A DNA stretch of 19,271 nt from Bacteroidales bacterium (GCA_023145125.1 JAGLEK010000420.1:1-19271), one strand, 5' to 3'. Counted from the first letter of the stretch, positions 1 to 7,680 are shown. The notes: a model not told the origin generated them from the letters alone. Program-made: numbers and translations.

Positions 1-390
1 GATGGGGACGTGGAAATAACTGATCTTCCTGTTTATACTTCCTCCAACCATAGTACTATCAAGATTATGATTACCTATAGGATATACAGCCACATTGGAT
101 GCTCCCATCCCGCTTTTAACAAGGCAACCGGTATATAAAAACCAACCGGTTTCTTTCTTCAGCCTGAAGTCGAAATAAAAACCAATGTTGAATTGATTTA
201 ATCCCTTGGCTCCCTCAGTCTGTAACATATAGGTCCTGTCCAAACCGCCGGTAAGGCCGAATTCAATGGCCCCTGAGTTGAGCTTGTCGCCAAGCAAAAT
301 AGAGATTAGTATCTGCGACCTCGACAGGCTCGAAAGCATCATAAGGCTTAGCAGAATGATCAGGGGCTTTAGGAGTCGTGTTTTTTGCAT
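1..390 (-). CDS. Outer-membrane beta-barrel protein, N-terminal part (runs off the window)
   Basis: This open frame of 130 codons starts at ATG (388-390, minus strand) and is still open at base 1, so the C-terminal part lies outside the window. The first ~24 residues form a basic N-terminus, a hydrophobic core (LIILLSLMML) and a small-residue/SRSQ end that fits a Sec signal peptide. After it come alternating hydrophobic and polar residues with many Gly and aromatic positions (IEFGLTGGLD, FNIGFYFDFRL, GWFLYTGCLVKSGMG). This looks like the short outer-membrane barrels of the PorT/OMP_b-brl_2 type common in Bacteroidota. A -7 box lies about 30 bp upstream. Seen: the frame, the signal peptide and the barrel-like strands. 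Inferred: location in the outer membrane. No specific substrate or partner can be assigned. Confidence 0.65.
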   Translation of the reverse strand, partial: MQKTRLLKPLIILLSLMMLSSLSRSQILISILLGDKLNSGAIEFGLTGGLDRTYMLQTEGAKGLNQFNIGFYFDFRLKKETGWFLYTGCLVKSGMGASNVAVYPIGNHNLDSTMVGGSINRKISYFHVPI

Positions 391-421
391 TTAATGTGTA
401 GTATTGAAAAGTATATATATA

Positions 422-429
422 CAAAGATA
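422..429 (-). promoter_or_regulatory. -7 promoter box for the barrel gene at 1-390
   Basis: The minus strand reads TATCTTTG, a perfect match to the Bacteroidota -7 consensus TAnnTTTG, about 32 bp before the start codon at 390. No clear TTTG is present 20 bp further upstream, so the -33 element is weak or absent. The rest of 391-481 shows no terminator hairpin for the gene ending at 482. Confidence 0.45.
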
Positions 430-481
430 ATTATGTTTTCTGTAACCTTTCCCTGTATTAATTCACCACCACTATATGGCC

Positions 482-1558
482 TCAGTCTTCCATATCGGGA
501 ATATCACCTTTTGCTGAAAGTATGATTGCCAGGTAACGGGTAGAGGGGATCTGGCTGCATACAATAACGATGACCGCCATGATGGGTACGGCAAGGATCA
601 TTCCTACGATTCCCCAGATCATCCCCCAGAAAGCCAGGGCAACAATAATAGTGACAGGAGCAAGGTTGGTTCCCTTACCCTGGATCATTGGCTGAATGAA
701 ATTTCCAATAATGATCTGAATAACTTCCAGGACTGCAAAAACATAAATAAACTGCATCAGCTGTCCTGTTATTATCACGGCAAAAATTGCAGGGAGAATG
801 GAGGAGATCAGAGGGCCGATATAGGGAATAAAATTCAGGATAAATATCAGGAATGACCATAAGAAGGCATATTCAACCCCCATAATAATAAGAATCACAT
901 AACTAACTGCTCCGGTAACCAGGCTTATGCCAGCCATGGACGCGATGAAATAACTGATGGAATCACTGATATTCCTTAAGTTGTGCATGAATTTTACGTA
1001 TTGATGGCCTTTTTTAGGAAATAATTTTTCCAGTTTTATCTTATGCGATGCGTCTTCCATGAGGAAAAAGATGACATATATAAGTACAACTGCAGAGCTG
1101 GCTACGATTCCCGATAATGAACTTACAAGAGAAGTTGCCATTGCCGACAGGTCGAGTTTGCTGAGCCATTCTTGCAGGTATTCCGTATAGTTTGGATTGT
1201 TTATCAAGGCAGTTGCTTTATCATAGGCATTGTCAAAATTTGAAAGGTATTCAGGCATTGTTGCCACAATTCCTTCAATATTTTGGATCAATAGCTCCAC
1301 CACGAGGGATAAAATCAAAAATATGATGATAAAAGCCAGAATGCTACGCATCAGGGAAGGAAGTGACTTTCCCCGGATTTTAATTTTCCCCAGGGATAGC
1401 TTTAATTGATTAATGATGAACCAAATAAGAAAAGCAATCACAATGGGCTTGAAAATGCTGCCAAAATAGATCAAAACAATGACTACTAAAGTGAAGGATG
1501 CCAGTGCATAAAAAATTGAAGAAGAACTCATTTTTGGTATCAGTGATTCATTTTCCAT
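482..1558 (-). CDS. AI-2E family transporter (TqsA/PerM-like membrane protein)
   Basis: The 358-residue polytopic membrane protein has the layout of the AI-2E family (PF01594). Two to three hydrophobic segments cover residues ~15-90. A polar extracytoplasmic region follows at ~95-140, then a cluster of helices to the C-terminus. The family signature is visible around residue 240 (FIPYIGPLISSILP), as is the late glycine-rich segment (WGMIWGIVGMILAVP). Length is normal for the family. Members have been linked to export of autoinducer-2 or to Na+/H+ antiport and osmotic tolerance, so the name does not fix the substrate. The gene starts 30 bp after the holin-like gene's stop and is probably the last gene of the YtxH / holin-like / AI-2E operon. 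No promoter was found in that gap. Confidence 0.88.
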   Translation of the reverse strand: MENESLIPKMSSSSIFYALASFTLVVIVLIYFGSIFKPIVIAFLIWFIINQLKLSLGKIKIRGKSLPSLMRSILAFIIIFLILSLVVELLIQNIEGIVATMPEYLSNFDNAYDKATALINNPNYTEYLQEWLSKLDLSAMATSLVSSLSGIVASSAVVLIYVIFFLMEDASHKIKLEKLFPKKGHQYVKFMHNLRNISDSISYFIASMAGISLVTGAVSYVILIIMGVEYAFLWSFLIFILNFIPYIGPLISSILPAIFAVIITGQLMQFIYVFAVLEVIQIIIGNFIQPMIQGKGTNLAPVTIIVALAFWGMIWGIVGMILAVPIMAVIVIVCSQIPSTRYLAIILSAKGDIPDMED

Positions 1559-1588
1559 AGTCGGCCTTGGTTAATGTAAACAGAATAT

Positions 1589-2173
1589 CTATTTCTTATT
1601 ATCTTTTTTAATGTTTGACTGGCCAGCTTCGTCTCCATCGGGCTCTTTATCGTCCTTTTTCGATTTGAATAAACCAAAGAATTCACTGAACAGTGATTCC
1701 ATGATCACATACCTGAGCGATTGGGCATTGGCCTTTATCTTTACTTTGTCGGCATCGATCTTATGATTTAGCATTTCCCTTTCAAGCTTCAACCCTTTAA
1801 GGCTTTTAGATTGGCTTATATCCAGGCTCATAACAGATACTATGAGTTTAACAAAAAGATTTGAAAGAGGAGGCCTTTTGGTTTTTATCATTTTGAATAT
1901 GATCAGGGCAATAACCAGCACATAAAAGCCGGAAACGATCCAAAATCCCCAATAATCATTTGCCAGGACATCATTTAAGTATCCTGCCAGGGCAAAAGAC
2001 CAAAAAACAATAATAATCAAAAGCAAAAGTGACAGTATAAAGACCGTGGCCAGTATCCCAAGGTAAACTGACAGCTTTTCTGTTTGTTTTACCGAGAACA
2101 GCTTCAGATAGTCCCTGACCAAACTTTCTGTATCGTCCGATATATTATTTATGTTGTTTTTTAGTGATGCCAT
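1589..2173 (-). CDS. Holin-like (phage holin superfamily III type) membrane protein
   Basis: The protein of 194 residues has a charged N-terminal helix (1-35), two adjacent transmembrane segments (~37-63 and ~72-95) and a long polar, Lys/Asp-rich C-terminal tail. This matches the chromosomal family called 'phage holin family protein' (Phage_holin_3_6-like) in Bacteroidota, which is usually found beside a YtxH-like gene, as here. The label comes from membrane topology; nothing suggests a prophage. The start overlaps the end of the upstream gene by 29 bp in another frame. No later Met occurs before the second membrane segment, so the overlap appears real and suggests translational coupling. Function is probably in the envelope but is unproven. 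Confidence 0.6.
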   Translation of the reverse strand: MASLKNNINNISDDTESLVRDYLKLFSVKQTEKLSVYLGILATVFILSLLLLIIIVFWSFALAGYLNDVLANDYWGFWIVSGFYVLVIALIIFKMIKTKRPPLSNLFVKLIVSVMSLDISQSKSLKGLKLEREMLNHKIDADKVKIKANAQSLRYVIMESLFSEFFGLFKSKKDDKEPDGDEAGQSNIKKDNKK

Positions 2174-2405
2174 AATTTGATTCGATAGTGGTTATGATGT
2201 TATGAATTCTTTCCTTAAGGTCTTTGGCTTCTTTGGTATCTATACCTTCAATCTGTTCCAGTATTTCACTCAGGGTAGCTAAATGTTTCGAAAGGGGCCT
2301 GTCGCCATCGCCTTTCCCCCAAACATAATTACCCAGAAGCAATCCGGCTATTGCGCCAATGGCAACTGCAGCAATGAGCCTGTAGTTTTCCTTTTCGAAT
2401 GTCAT
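2145..2405 (-). CDS. YtxH-like small membrane protein
   Basis: This 86-residue protein has one N-terminal transmembrane helix (~10-28, with a GAIAGLLLG glycine pattern). A polar helical tail with heptad-like Leu/Ile spacing (LSEILEQIEGI, LKERIHNIITTIE) follows. This arrangement is typical of YtxH/DUF883-type envelope proteins. It is the first gene of a probable three-gene operon with the holin-like and AI-2E genes, and its last 29 bases overlap the next coding region. The 89-bp upstream gap contains no full TAnnTTTG match. Identity beyond 'YtxH-like' is not certain. Confidence 0.55.
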   Translation of the reverse strand: MTFEKENYRLIAAVAIGAIAGLLLGNYVWGKGDGDRPLSKHLATLSEILEQIEGIDTKEAKDLKERIHNIITTIESNYGITKKQHK

Positions 2406-2494
2406 GCTATATTTTTTTAAAACTAATCAATAATGTCGGTACCGGATATTAATCTCAAGTCTCAATACAATCTTCGTAATATATTAGTACTTTC

Positions 2495-3307
2495 TTATGG
2501 AAGGCTCGCCTTAAAGGCATTATAGCTTTCCACATAAGTATTCCCTTCCTTACCGCCTAACCCCTGCCATACTTCAGTGATCTTTTCAATGCGGTTTTCG
2601 GGAGAAGGATGGGTGCTAAGAAATTCAGGTGGGTGAGGAGAACCTTCCATCTTGATAAAGAAATCGGCAATACCCCTGGCTTCATATGATGTCTGGTAAA
2701 GGAATTTCACCGAGTATTCATCTGCCTCATATTCATGATCGCGGCTGAAGGCAAGAGTGCCCAGTCCATACGCATAGCTGGCAATGATCTCAGTGAGTTG
2801 GCCGGGTGCCTGGCCAAGCAAAATGGAAAGCATGATCTGTATACCGTAAGCCTTGGTGATCTGGTTGGTGCTGTGCCTTAGATCGCAGTGTGCCATCTCA
2901 TGGGCCATTACCCCGGCAAACTGGGCTTCATTATCAAGGTATTTGATGATGCCGGTGTAAAAATACATATAGCCACCGGGTGTGGCAAAGGCATTTAACA
3001 TGGAATCATTTTTGATGATGTAGACCTTCCACTCAAATTTGTCTTCATAAAACAGCATACCAGTATTCAGGATAGAATCACGGATACGGTTAATATGTTG
3101 ATATGCCTCAGGATGCGCAGATGCATCAAGCAAAGGAAAATCCTGTGGGTTGGCAGCAATCTCCTCTTCCATCGATTTACCGAATGCTATATCATCATCG
3201 ACCGAAAAAAGGTTTATGGGGCTTTCGTCACTGCCCTTATTACATGATGAGGCAATGAAAACGACAAGGATCAGTGATAATATTAAGCTGCTGCTGAATT
3301 TTTTCAC
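2495..3307 (-). CDS. M48 family zinc metalloprotease, lipoprotein
   Basis: The 270-residue protein begins with a lipoprotein signal peptide ending in ASSC, with Cys22 as the predicted lipidated residue. The catalytic HEMAH motif is at residues 136-140, and HEYEAD at 191-196 supplies the third zinc ligand region. The C-terminal STHPSPENRIEKI (~231-243) is the conserved substrate-side motif of the M48B/Oma1-like group that includes LoiP and BepA. BepA relatives with a TPR tail are longer; this one ends after the protease domain, like LoiP/YggG. The family degrades or matures misfolded envelope proteins; this role is inferred here. It has its own strong promoter (3347-3378) and is probably monocistronic. 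Confidence 0.9.
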   Translation of the reverse strand: MKKFSSSLILSLILVVFIASSCNKGSDESPINLFSVDDDIAFGKSMEEEIAANPQDFPLLDASAHPEAYQHINRIRDSILNTGMLFYEDKFEWKVYIIKNDSMLNAFATPGGYMYFYTGIIKYLDNEAQFAGVMAHEMAHCDLRHSTNQITKAYGIQIMLSILLGQAPGQLTEIIASYAYGLGTLAFSRDHEYEADEYSVKFLYQTSYEARGIADFFIKMEGSPHPPEFLSTHPSPENRIEKITEVWQGLGGKEGNTYVESYNAFKASLP

Positions 3308-3346
3308 AATGATTGTTTTTTGAAGTGACTAAAAATAATTGAAATA

Positions 3347-3378
3347 CAAAAATACAAAAGACTATGGATGCATACAAA
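3347..3378 (-). promoter_or_regulatory. Consensus Bacteroidota promoter of the M48 protease gene
   Basis: On the minus strand, TTTG (3378-3375) and TATTTTTG (3354-3347) are separated by exactly 20 bp, a full match to the -33/-7 consensus of the phylum's primary sigma factor. The start codon is about 40 bp downstream, so the leader would be roughly 30 nt. The promoter lies in the short gap after the ion-channel stop codon at 3408. Confidence 0.75.
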
Positions 3379-3407
3379 CCTTTGAATATTTGAAACAAGC
3401 TTACAGG

Positions 3408-4094
3408 CTAATCTTCTTCATCTTCATGCTTCTTTTTATCCGAATTCGATACATACTTCCCAACAATGAGTGCAATAACCACTGCCAGGTAGATTTGCCC
3501 TGCCAGGCTGAAGAATACAGCCGATGCCCTGGCTAATTGTGACACCGGTGTTATATCCCCATAACCAAGTGTTGTGATGGTTACATAACTAAAATATCGC
3601 AAATCCGATGGATCCGTTGCATCAAAGTTCCCGCTAAATGCCATATTATCTCGAAAATAAATAAGCAAATTGCATTCTCCGGCGATCAGCCCAAATAAGA
3701 TATAAATTGTGATCACGCCAAATACTACATTGGCATTAACCTTCTTGCTATCTAATATCTGAATGATGATATGATAAATGATTACTATAATGAATAGTGT
3801 CACGATCAACTTTTCATATAGGTATATTTTGTGTCCAAGGTCAGAATGGTCAGGAACCCACACAAGGAAAACACTTATTATGGCGAAGAACAGCATAATG
3901 ATAATAATTCTTCGACTATGCCTTACCAGGTTAATATTGGCCAGCATGAATATTGAAAAAGTTATTTCATTGATCAGGGCGTTATGCCTGTCGGGAAAGA
4001 ATGAGACAAGGAATACCTGTAAAAGGGTCGCAAAAAACAGATATAAATACCTATTGTCTTTAAGATTCTGGTTGAGGTTGCTTCGGAAATCCAT
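3408..4094 (-). CDS. Potassium-type ion channel protein
   Basis: This 228-residue integral membrane protein carries the potassium selectivity filter as TLGYGD at residues 175-180, within a pore loop preceded by DLRYFSYVTIT. Hydrophobic segments at about 17-32, 42-56, 62-80, 92-113 and 121-138, plus the pore-lining helix 188-212, give a six-helix layout with only the last two forming the Ion_trans_2 (PF07885) pore. LVRHSRR (56-62) is basic but does not form a regular S4 voltage sensor. The protein ends in a short charged tail (KKKHEDEED) and has no RCK/TrkA-N domain. Its role is presumably K+ conductance across the inner membrane. It has its own consensus promoter at 4120-4151. Confidence 0.85.
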   Translation of the reverse strand: MDFRSNLNQNLKDNRYLYLFFATLLQVFLVSFFPDRHNALINEITFSIFMLANINLVRHSRRIIIIMLFFAIISVFLVWVPDHSDLGHKIYLYEKLIVTLFIIVIIYHIIIQILDSKKVNANVVFGVITIYILFGLIAGECNLLIYFRDNMAFSGNFDATDPSDLRYFSYVTITTLGYGDITPVSQLARASAVFFSLAGQIYLAVVIALIVGKYVSNSDKKKHEDEED

Positions 4095-4119
4095 GTTGGC
4101 TGATTTATTTCAGTTTTAT

Positions 4120-4151
4120 CAAAAATAGGAGATTTTCATGGTATATGCAAA
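4120..4151 (-). promoter_or_regulatory. Consensus Bacteroidota promoter of the ion channel gene
   Basis: On the minus strand, TTTG (4151-4148), then exactly 20 bp, then TATTTTTG (4127-4120). The start codon at 4094 lies 25 bp beyond the -7 box, so the leader is about 20 nt. A tandem array starts 7 bp upstream of the -33 box. Confidence 0.75.
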
Positions 4152-4158
4152 TTGGTTT

Positions 4159-4242
4159 GGGTACGGGGTATGGGGTATGGGGTGCGGGGTTGGTTGACGG
4201 TTGACGGTTGACGGTTGACGATTGACGGTTGGCGGTTGATCT
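4159..4242. repeat. Heptameric tandem array, two unit types in one phase (with G-quadruplex motif)
   Basis: Twelve consecutive 7-bp steps can be read without a phase change. Five units of the form GGGTATG/GGGTACG/GGGTGCG/GGGTTGG cover 4159-4193. They are followed at once by seven units of the TTGACGG type (4194-4242; three perfect, then one-base variants, the last being TTGATCT). The first block contains five runs of three or four G separated by 3-nt loops (4159-4189), a canonical G-quadruplex pattern on the plus strand. It is non-coding and lies between the ion-channel promoter and the DUF5723 stop. Confidence 0.85.
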
Positions 4243-4245
4243 TAC

Positions 4246-4280
4246 ATGGTGCATGTAGAATGTCGAATGCAGAATGCCTG
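4246..4280. repeat. Second heptameric array (ATGNNGA units)
   Basis: Five 7-bp steps: ATGGTGC, ATGTAGA, ATGTCGA, ATGCAGA and the partly matching ATGCCTG. The central three share ATGNNGA. The phase differs from that of the array ending at 4242, so this is a separate block. It runs into the palindrome at 4277. Confidence 0.6.
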
Positions 4281-4296
4281 CCTGCCGGTAGGCAGG
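4277..4296. repeat. 20-bp near-perfect palindrome downstream of the DUF5723 gene
   Basis: The sequence CCTGCCTGCCGGTAGGCAGG is an inverted repeat with one mismatched pair. It lies 20 bp beyond the stop codon at 4316. There is no T-tract on the minus-strand side, so it does not look like a standard intrinsic terminator. Elements of this CTGCCTGCC..GGCAGGCAG kind recur between genes in many environmental Bacteroidota, and a REP-like dispersed palindrome is the likely explanation. Confidence 0.6.
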
Positions 4297-4315
4297 GACA
4301 ATGATCCCCCATCAA

Positions 4316-5782
4316 TTATAAACAATCCGGCCCTTTATTTTTCTGGTGTCCTGAAAAGAGCTTCCATCGCGCAACCAGCGAAGCTGAGAATCGGGGACCT
4401 CCGGAAACGATAGAAAAAATGTCGATGGTACTCACATACACATCTACAAACCATGTATCATATCCCAGTCCGACAGCACCCCTGCCAACGTCGAGCAGGT
4501 CATAGGTATATCCACCTAACAGGATGGGCCATTTGGGTTTATACCTGTATTGAAATCCCATGGAGAACCTGGGAGCTGTAAAGTTCGAAGGCTGGTTGTT
4601 CAGTCCCTGGTTGTAATCGAAGCCAACCAGGAGTTCCCCTGGGAAGCGCTTAAACATTTCCTCAAATCGTAAGGCTACACCAAGTCTTAAAGTGGTAGGC
4701 ATTGGCGTTCTGAAGTCTTCCTTGCTTTCCCTCACCAGGTTGATCCCATGCGAAAGGGAGTCGATGGTCTCATAGTCGATTACGCCGCTGATATCGATAT
4801 AACCATTGAAATCTGATGATCTTGCTGAGCCTGTCCAGTTAATACTTCCAATATCTGTGACGGCCAATCCCAGTATCCATCCTTTCCGCAATTCTGCTCC
4901 CGCACCGATGTCAATGCCAAAGCCCCTTCCTGCCGGTTTCAATTTCATAAAACCCGGAGGGGGATCTGCATGACCCTGGTTAAACGAATTTGCAACATCA
5001 AGGTCTTCCGAAAAGGCATAAATAGCATGTGCCTGATAATCCCCACTTAAGGTTTGTGTTGCAGTTGAGTAGTTCACATTTGCTGATAAGCCTATATCGG
5101 TATATGCATAGGTCATAACGTATTTTGTTGTGATCCCCCCCGAAATATTCCTGATAAGCCCGGGCTTGTTCCGGTATATGCTTTGGTCTTTGTAAAGATA
5201 CCTGCTGTAGGAAATGGCATAGGTCCTGATCCACCATGCCTTGAAAGCGAACTTATCCAGCGAAAAACTACCGTCAGGGATTTCAGTCCCATAATTTACA
5301 TCAAGAATAATATCCGGAATATCCATATACCCGGTCATGTAATCCGACATTGAGAAGGCAAAACTGCCAATTCTTTCATTGGGGTGATATGATGCAGATA
5401 AAAATCCGAGTAACATATCTACAAACATGATCCCGTTATTATCGATGGCCACTTGAAATTTCTCTTTGTCAAGGCTGATCAGTCCATCACTTTTAAGTTT
5501 ATTTGTAGAGTAATAATCAAAGGTGCTTAATGCATCACCAACACCATATTGCTGGGCGGTCGTGTTCGGGAAAATAAACGAAACCTTAAACTCACCTCCT
5601 TTTTTTGCAAGCAAGCCCGGGTTTTTCCCGATGGCATAAAGGTCGTAGGTGGTGGCATTATATGTATTTCCCATTCCAAGGCTACGGGCATCGGTAACAC
5701 CGAAAGAGCCATATTGGGCATTTCCGGTCATCGACAGGATTGCAACAAATAATATGAATATAAACCACCGAATCATTCGCAT
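4316..5782 (-). CDS. DUF5723-type outer-membrane protein
   Basis: The 488-residue protein has a signal peptide (residues 1-23, ending GNAQ). Next comes SFGVTDARSLGMGNTYNATTYDLYAIGKNPGLLA, which resembles the N-terminal 'conserved Asn-Pro' element of FadL/PorV-like barrels. The rest is a long series of alternating strands rich in Gly and aromatic residues that ends in a barrel-like segment (FSASLVARWKLF). Length and composition match the DUF5723 family (PF18990) of Bacteroidota. The function of that family is unknown; surface transport or assembly is only inferred. Met1 or Met3 could be the start; both keep the signal peptide. The gene diverges from the barrel operon at 5901. Confidence 0.65.
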   Translation of the reverse strand: MRMIRWFIFILFVAILSMTGNAQYGSFGVTDARSLGMGNTYNATTYDLYAIGKNPGLLAKKGGEFKVSFIFPNTTAQQYGVGDALSTFDYYSTNKLKSDGLISLDKEKFQVAIDNNGIMFVDMLLGFLSASYHPNERIGSFAFSMSDYMTGYMDIPDIILDVNYGTEIPDGSFSLDKFAFKAWWIRTYAISYSRYLYKDQSIYRNKPGLIRNISGGITTKYVMTYAYTDIGLSANVNYSTATQTLSGDYQAHAIYAFSEDLDVANSFNQGHADPPPGFMKLKPAGRGFGIDIGAGAELRKGWILGLAVTDIGSINWTGSARSSDFNGYIDISGVIDYETIDSLSHGINLVRESKEDFRTPMPTTLRLGVALRFEEMFKRFPGELLVGFDYNQGLNNQPSNFTAPRFSMGFQYRYKPKWPILLGGYTYDLLDVGRGAVGLGYDTWFVDVYVSTIDIFSIVSGGPRFSASLVARWKLFSGHQKNKGPDCL

Positions 5783-5793
5783 TGCTAATATAA

Positions 5794-5801
5794 CAAAAGT
5801 A
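5794..5801 (-). promoter_or_regulatory. -7 box for the DUF5723 gene
   Basis: The minus strand has TACTTTTG, a perfect TAnnTTTG, ending 11 bp before the start codon at 5782, which would give a very short leader. The nearest upstream TTG is only 16 bp away, so the -33 part is weak. It shares a 118-bp divergent intergenic region with the box at 5840. Confidence 0.45.
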
Positions 5802-5839
5802 AGTGCATTGTGTTGTTCAATGACATCTAAATTATTTCA

Positions 5840-5847
5840 TACATTTG
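5840..5847 (+). promoter_or_regulatory. -7 box for the barrel operon at 5901-7680
   Basis: TACATTTG matches TAnnTTTG on the plus strand, 53 bp before the ATG at 5901. A TTG lies 24 bp upstream, longer than the usual spacing, so the -33 match is poor. The two opposing -7 boxes in this gap are 38 bp apart. Confidence 0.45.
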
Positions 5848-5900
5848 TGTCTGACAGCAAACAGCAATTTATTTAGATTCTAATCAAAAAGACTTCAGAA

Positions 5901-6602
5901 ATGAGAAAAGCAGCTATTTTTTTCCTGGCAATTAGCCTGATGATACCACTGAGCGGCCTGGCCCAGAAGAAATCTACTTCATATTTTACCAGCGGTACTG
6001 AGTTCATCTTCTCTTTTGCATCTATTGACAATAATGGTAATGATGGTGGTAACGTAATGCGTTTCAGCGGTTTTTTGCACCTGCAGGGGATGTACAATTA
6101 CGATTTTAATAAATCTGTTGGATTATTTACCGGTCTTGCACTGCGGAATGTTGGTTTTATTTACAATAATCCGGAAACAGGACTGAAGAAAAAATACAGA
6201 ACTTATAATGTCGGGATTCCTGTTGGCTTTAAACTGGGCTCCATGGGTAAGACACATATGTTTGCAGGCTATGAGATTGAATTTCCGACCAATTACAAAG
6301 AAAAAACCTTCAACAACGAAAGAAAAGACGATAAATTCAATATTTGGTTCACTACGAGGGTCCCTGCTTTTTACAATACGGTCTTTGTAGGTATGCAGTT
6401 TAAGTATGGACTGAGCCTGAAGTTTAAGTACTACCTGACAAACTTCTTTAAACAATCTTACAGCGAGGTAAACCAGGATGGAATAACTGAATATCCCTAT
6501 GAGAATATTGATGTAAGAATATTCTATTTCTCATTGAGTTTTAATCTTTTCAGGGATGCACATTTCAATTATACAAAAGAGGAGATGATGCATAAATTTT
6601 AA
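5901..6602 (+). CDS. Predicted outer-membrane beta-barrel protein
   Basis: The protein has 233 residues with a clear signal peptide (MRKAAIFFLAISLMIPLSGLAQ, cleavage near residue 21). It then shows alternating strands with Gly/aromatic girdle residues (VGLFTGLALRNVGFIYNN, TYNVGIPVGFKLG, HMFAGYEIEFP, VFVGMQFKYGLSLKFKYYLTNFF, VRIFYFSLSFNLF). This is a small barrel similar to the OMP_b-brl group. After the last strand there is a short charged tail of about 17 residues, slightly unusual since many barrels end in an aromatic residue. That tail does end in KF. It is the first gene of a two-gene unit, 19 bp before the DUF4421 gene. No substrate can be assigned. Confidence 0.65.
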   Translation: MRKAAIFFLAISLMIPLSGLAQKKSTSYFTSGTEFIFSFASIDNNGNDGGNVMRFSGFLHLQGMYNYDFNKSVGLFTGLALRNVGFIYNNPETGLKKKYRTYNVGIPVGFKLGSMGKTHMFAGYEIEFPTNYKEKTFNNERKDDKFNIWFTTRVPAFYNTVFVGMQFKYGLSLKFKYYLTNFFKQSYSEVNQDGITEYPYENIDVRIFYFSLSFNLFRDAHFNYTKEEMMHKF

Positions 6603-6621
6603 TCCTTTGTTAACTAAATGA

Positions 6622-7680
6622 ATGGCCCGAACGGCTCGTCTTATAACCTTGATCATTTCATTGCTGCTGGTATTCCCGGCCGGGGCCCAGGGTATTTTAA
6701 ATAAGTTATCCGGGGAGTATGATACGAACTATATTGAGTCCTATCTTGACCACCTCACAACCAGGGTATATGCTTCAATGAAGACTGCTGAGGTATCTTT
6801 GCGGGATCAGGATATTAAAAAGGATCTGATCTATCATCCCAATAATGCCCTTATTCTGGGTGTTGGGTTTAATTATGGCGTTCTTGGCCTGAATATCGGG
6901 TTCGACTTCCCGTTTATTAATAATGATGATGACCAATACGGCAAGACAAGTTACCTGGATCTCCAGACACATATTTATTTCAGGCCCATTATCCTTGATA
7001 TCTATTTGCAGTCTTATAAAGGTTATCATCTTACAAAACCTAATGACTGGGTCACAAACTGGCCATCCACAGATACCTTTCCTACGCGTCCGGATATGAG
7101 TTCGATTAGCATTGGACTTAACGGACATTATATATTTAACCACAAGAAATTTTCCTATCGGGCCCCATTTCTGCAAAATGAATGGCAGAAAAAGAGTGCA
7201 GGCTCATTCTTAGTTGGAGGGAGCTCGTTTTATGTAGACACAAAAGGCGATTCATCATTGATCCCCAGGGGAGACACAATTTTTTTCGAGGGAACCCACT
7301 TTAATCGGTCACGCATAGCCAATGTTGGTGTAAATGCCGGCTACGCACAAACTTTTGTTGTAAAACAGCATTTTTTTCTGACCATGTCCCTGGTGGGAGG
7401 ATTATCCGGCGGAGGATCATGGATATATACGAGCGAAGAAGGGGAGCCCGACCGTTCAGGATTTACGATTGCCGGTAATATTTCCGGCAGGGTCGCCATT
7501 GGCTATAACAGCAAAAGGTTTTTTACAGGTATTTCATATCTATGGGTATTCGTCAGGAACCAATCGCCTGTTCCACAAACCTGGCTTGGATACGATACAG
7601 GCATGTTCCGTTTCAACGTCGTTTACCGCTTCCGGTTGAAGAAAGATCTGCGTTTTCTTAGCAGAACGGAGGGGGAGTAG
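6622..7680 (+). CDS. DUF4421 family outer-membrane protein
   Basis: The protein of 352 residues has a signal peptide ending near AGAQ (residues 20-23). The next region, DTNYIESYLDHLTTRVYASMK, then YHPNNALILGVGFNYGVLGLNIGFDFPF, matches the pattern of the Bacteroidota DUF4421 family (PF14391), in which a short helical start is followed by a beta-barrel. Later Gly/Tyr-rich strands (VGVNAGYAQTFVV, FTGISYLWVFV, FRFNVVYRFRL) fit a barrel of about 12 strands. The ATG at 6622 is chosen because it starts the signal peptide; an out-of-frame ATG lies four bases earlier. It is probably co-transcribed with the barrel gene 19 bp upstream. The stop codon is part of the tandem array that begins at 7673. Function is unknown. 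Confidence 0.75.
   Translation: MARTARLITLIISLLLVFPAGAQGILNKLSGEYDTNYIESYLDHLTTRVYASMKTAEVSLRDQDIKKDLIYHPNNALILGVGFNYGVLGLNIGFDFPFINNDDDQYGKTSYLDLQTHIYFRPIILDIYLQSYKGYHLTKPNDWVTNWPSTDTFPTRPDMSSISIGLNGHYIFNHKKFSYRAPFLQNEWQKKSAGSFLVGGSSFYVDTKGDSSLIPRGDTIFFEGTHFNRSRIANVGVNAGYAQTFVVKQHFFLTMSLVGGLSGGGSWIYTSEEGEPDRSGFTIAGNISGRVAIGYNSKRFFTGISYLWVFVRNQSPVPQTWLGYDTGMFRFNVVYRFRLKKDLRFLSRTEGE

Noticed and set aside
1589..2173. Prophage remnant suggested by a holin-like protein
   Set aside because: No other phage gene, no integrase or att site; the gene sits in a normal envelope operon.
4159..4280. CRISPR array
   Set aside because: Units are 7 bp and directly adjacent; there are no 25-40 bp repeats, no spacers and no cas genes.
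4277..4296. Intrinsic terminator of the DUF5723 gene
   Set aside because: The palindrome is GC-rich, but no T-run follows on the minus strand.
5873..6097. Minus-strand open frame of 74 codons in the DUF5723/barrel divergent region
   Set aside because: Mostly antisense of the signal peptide and first strands of the barrel gene at 5901; no recognisable domain.
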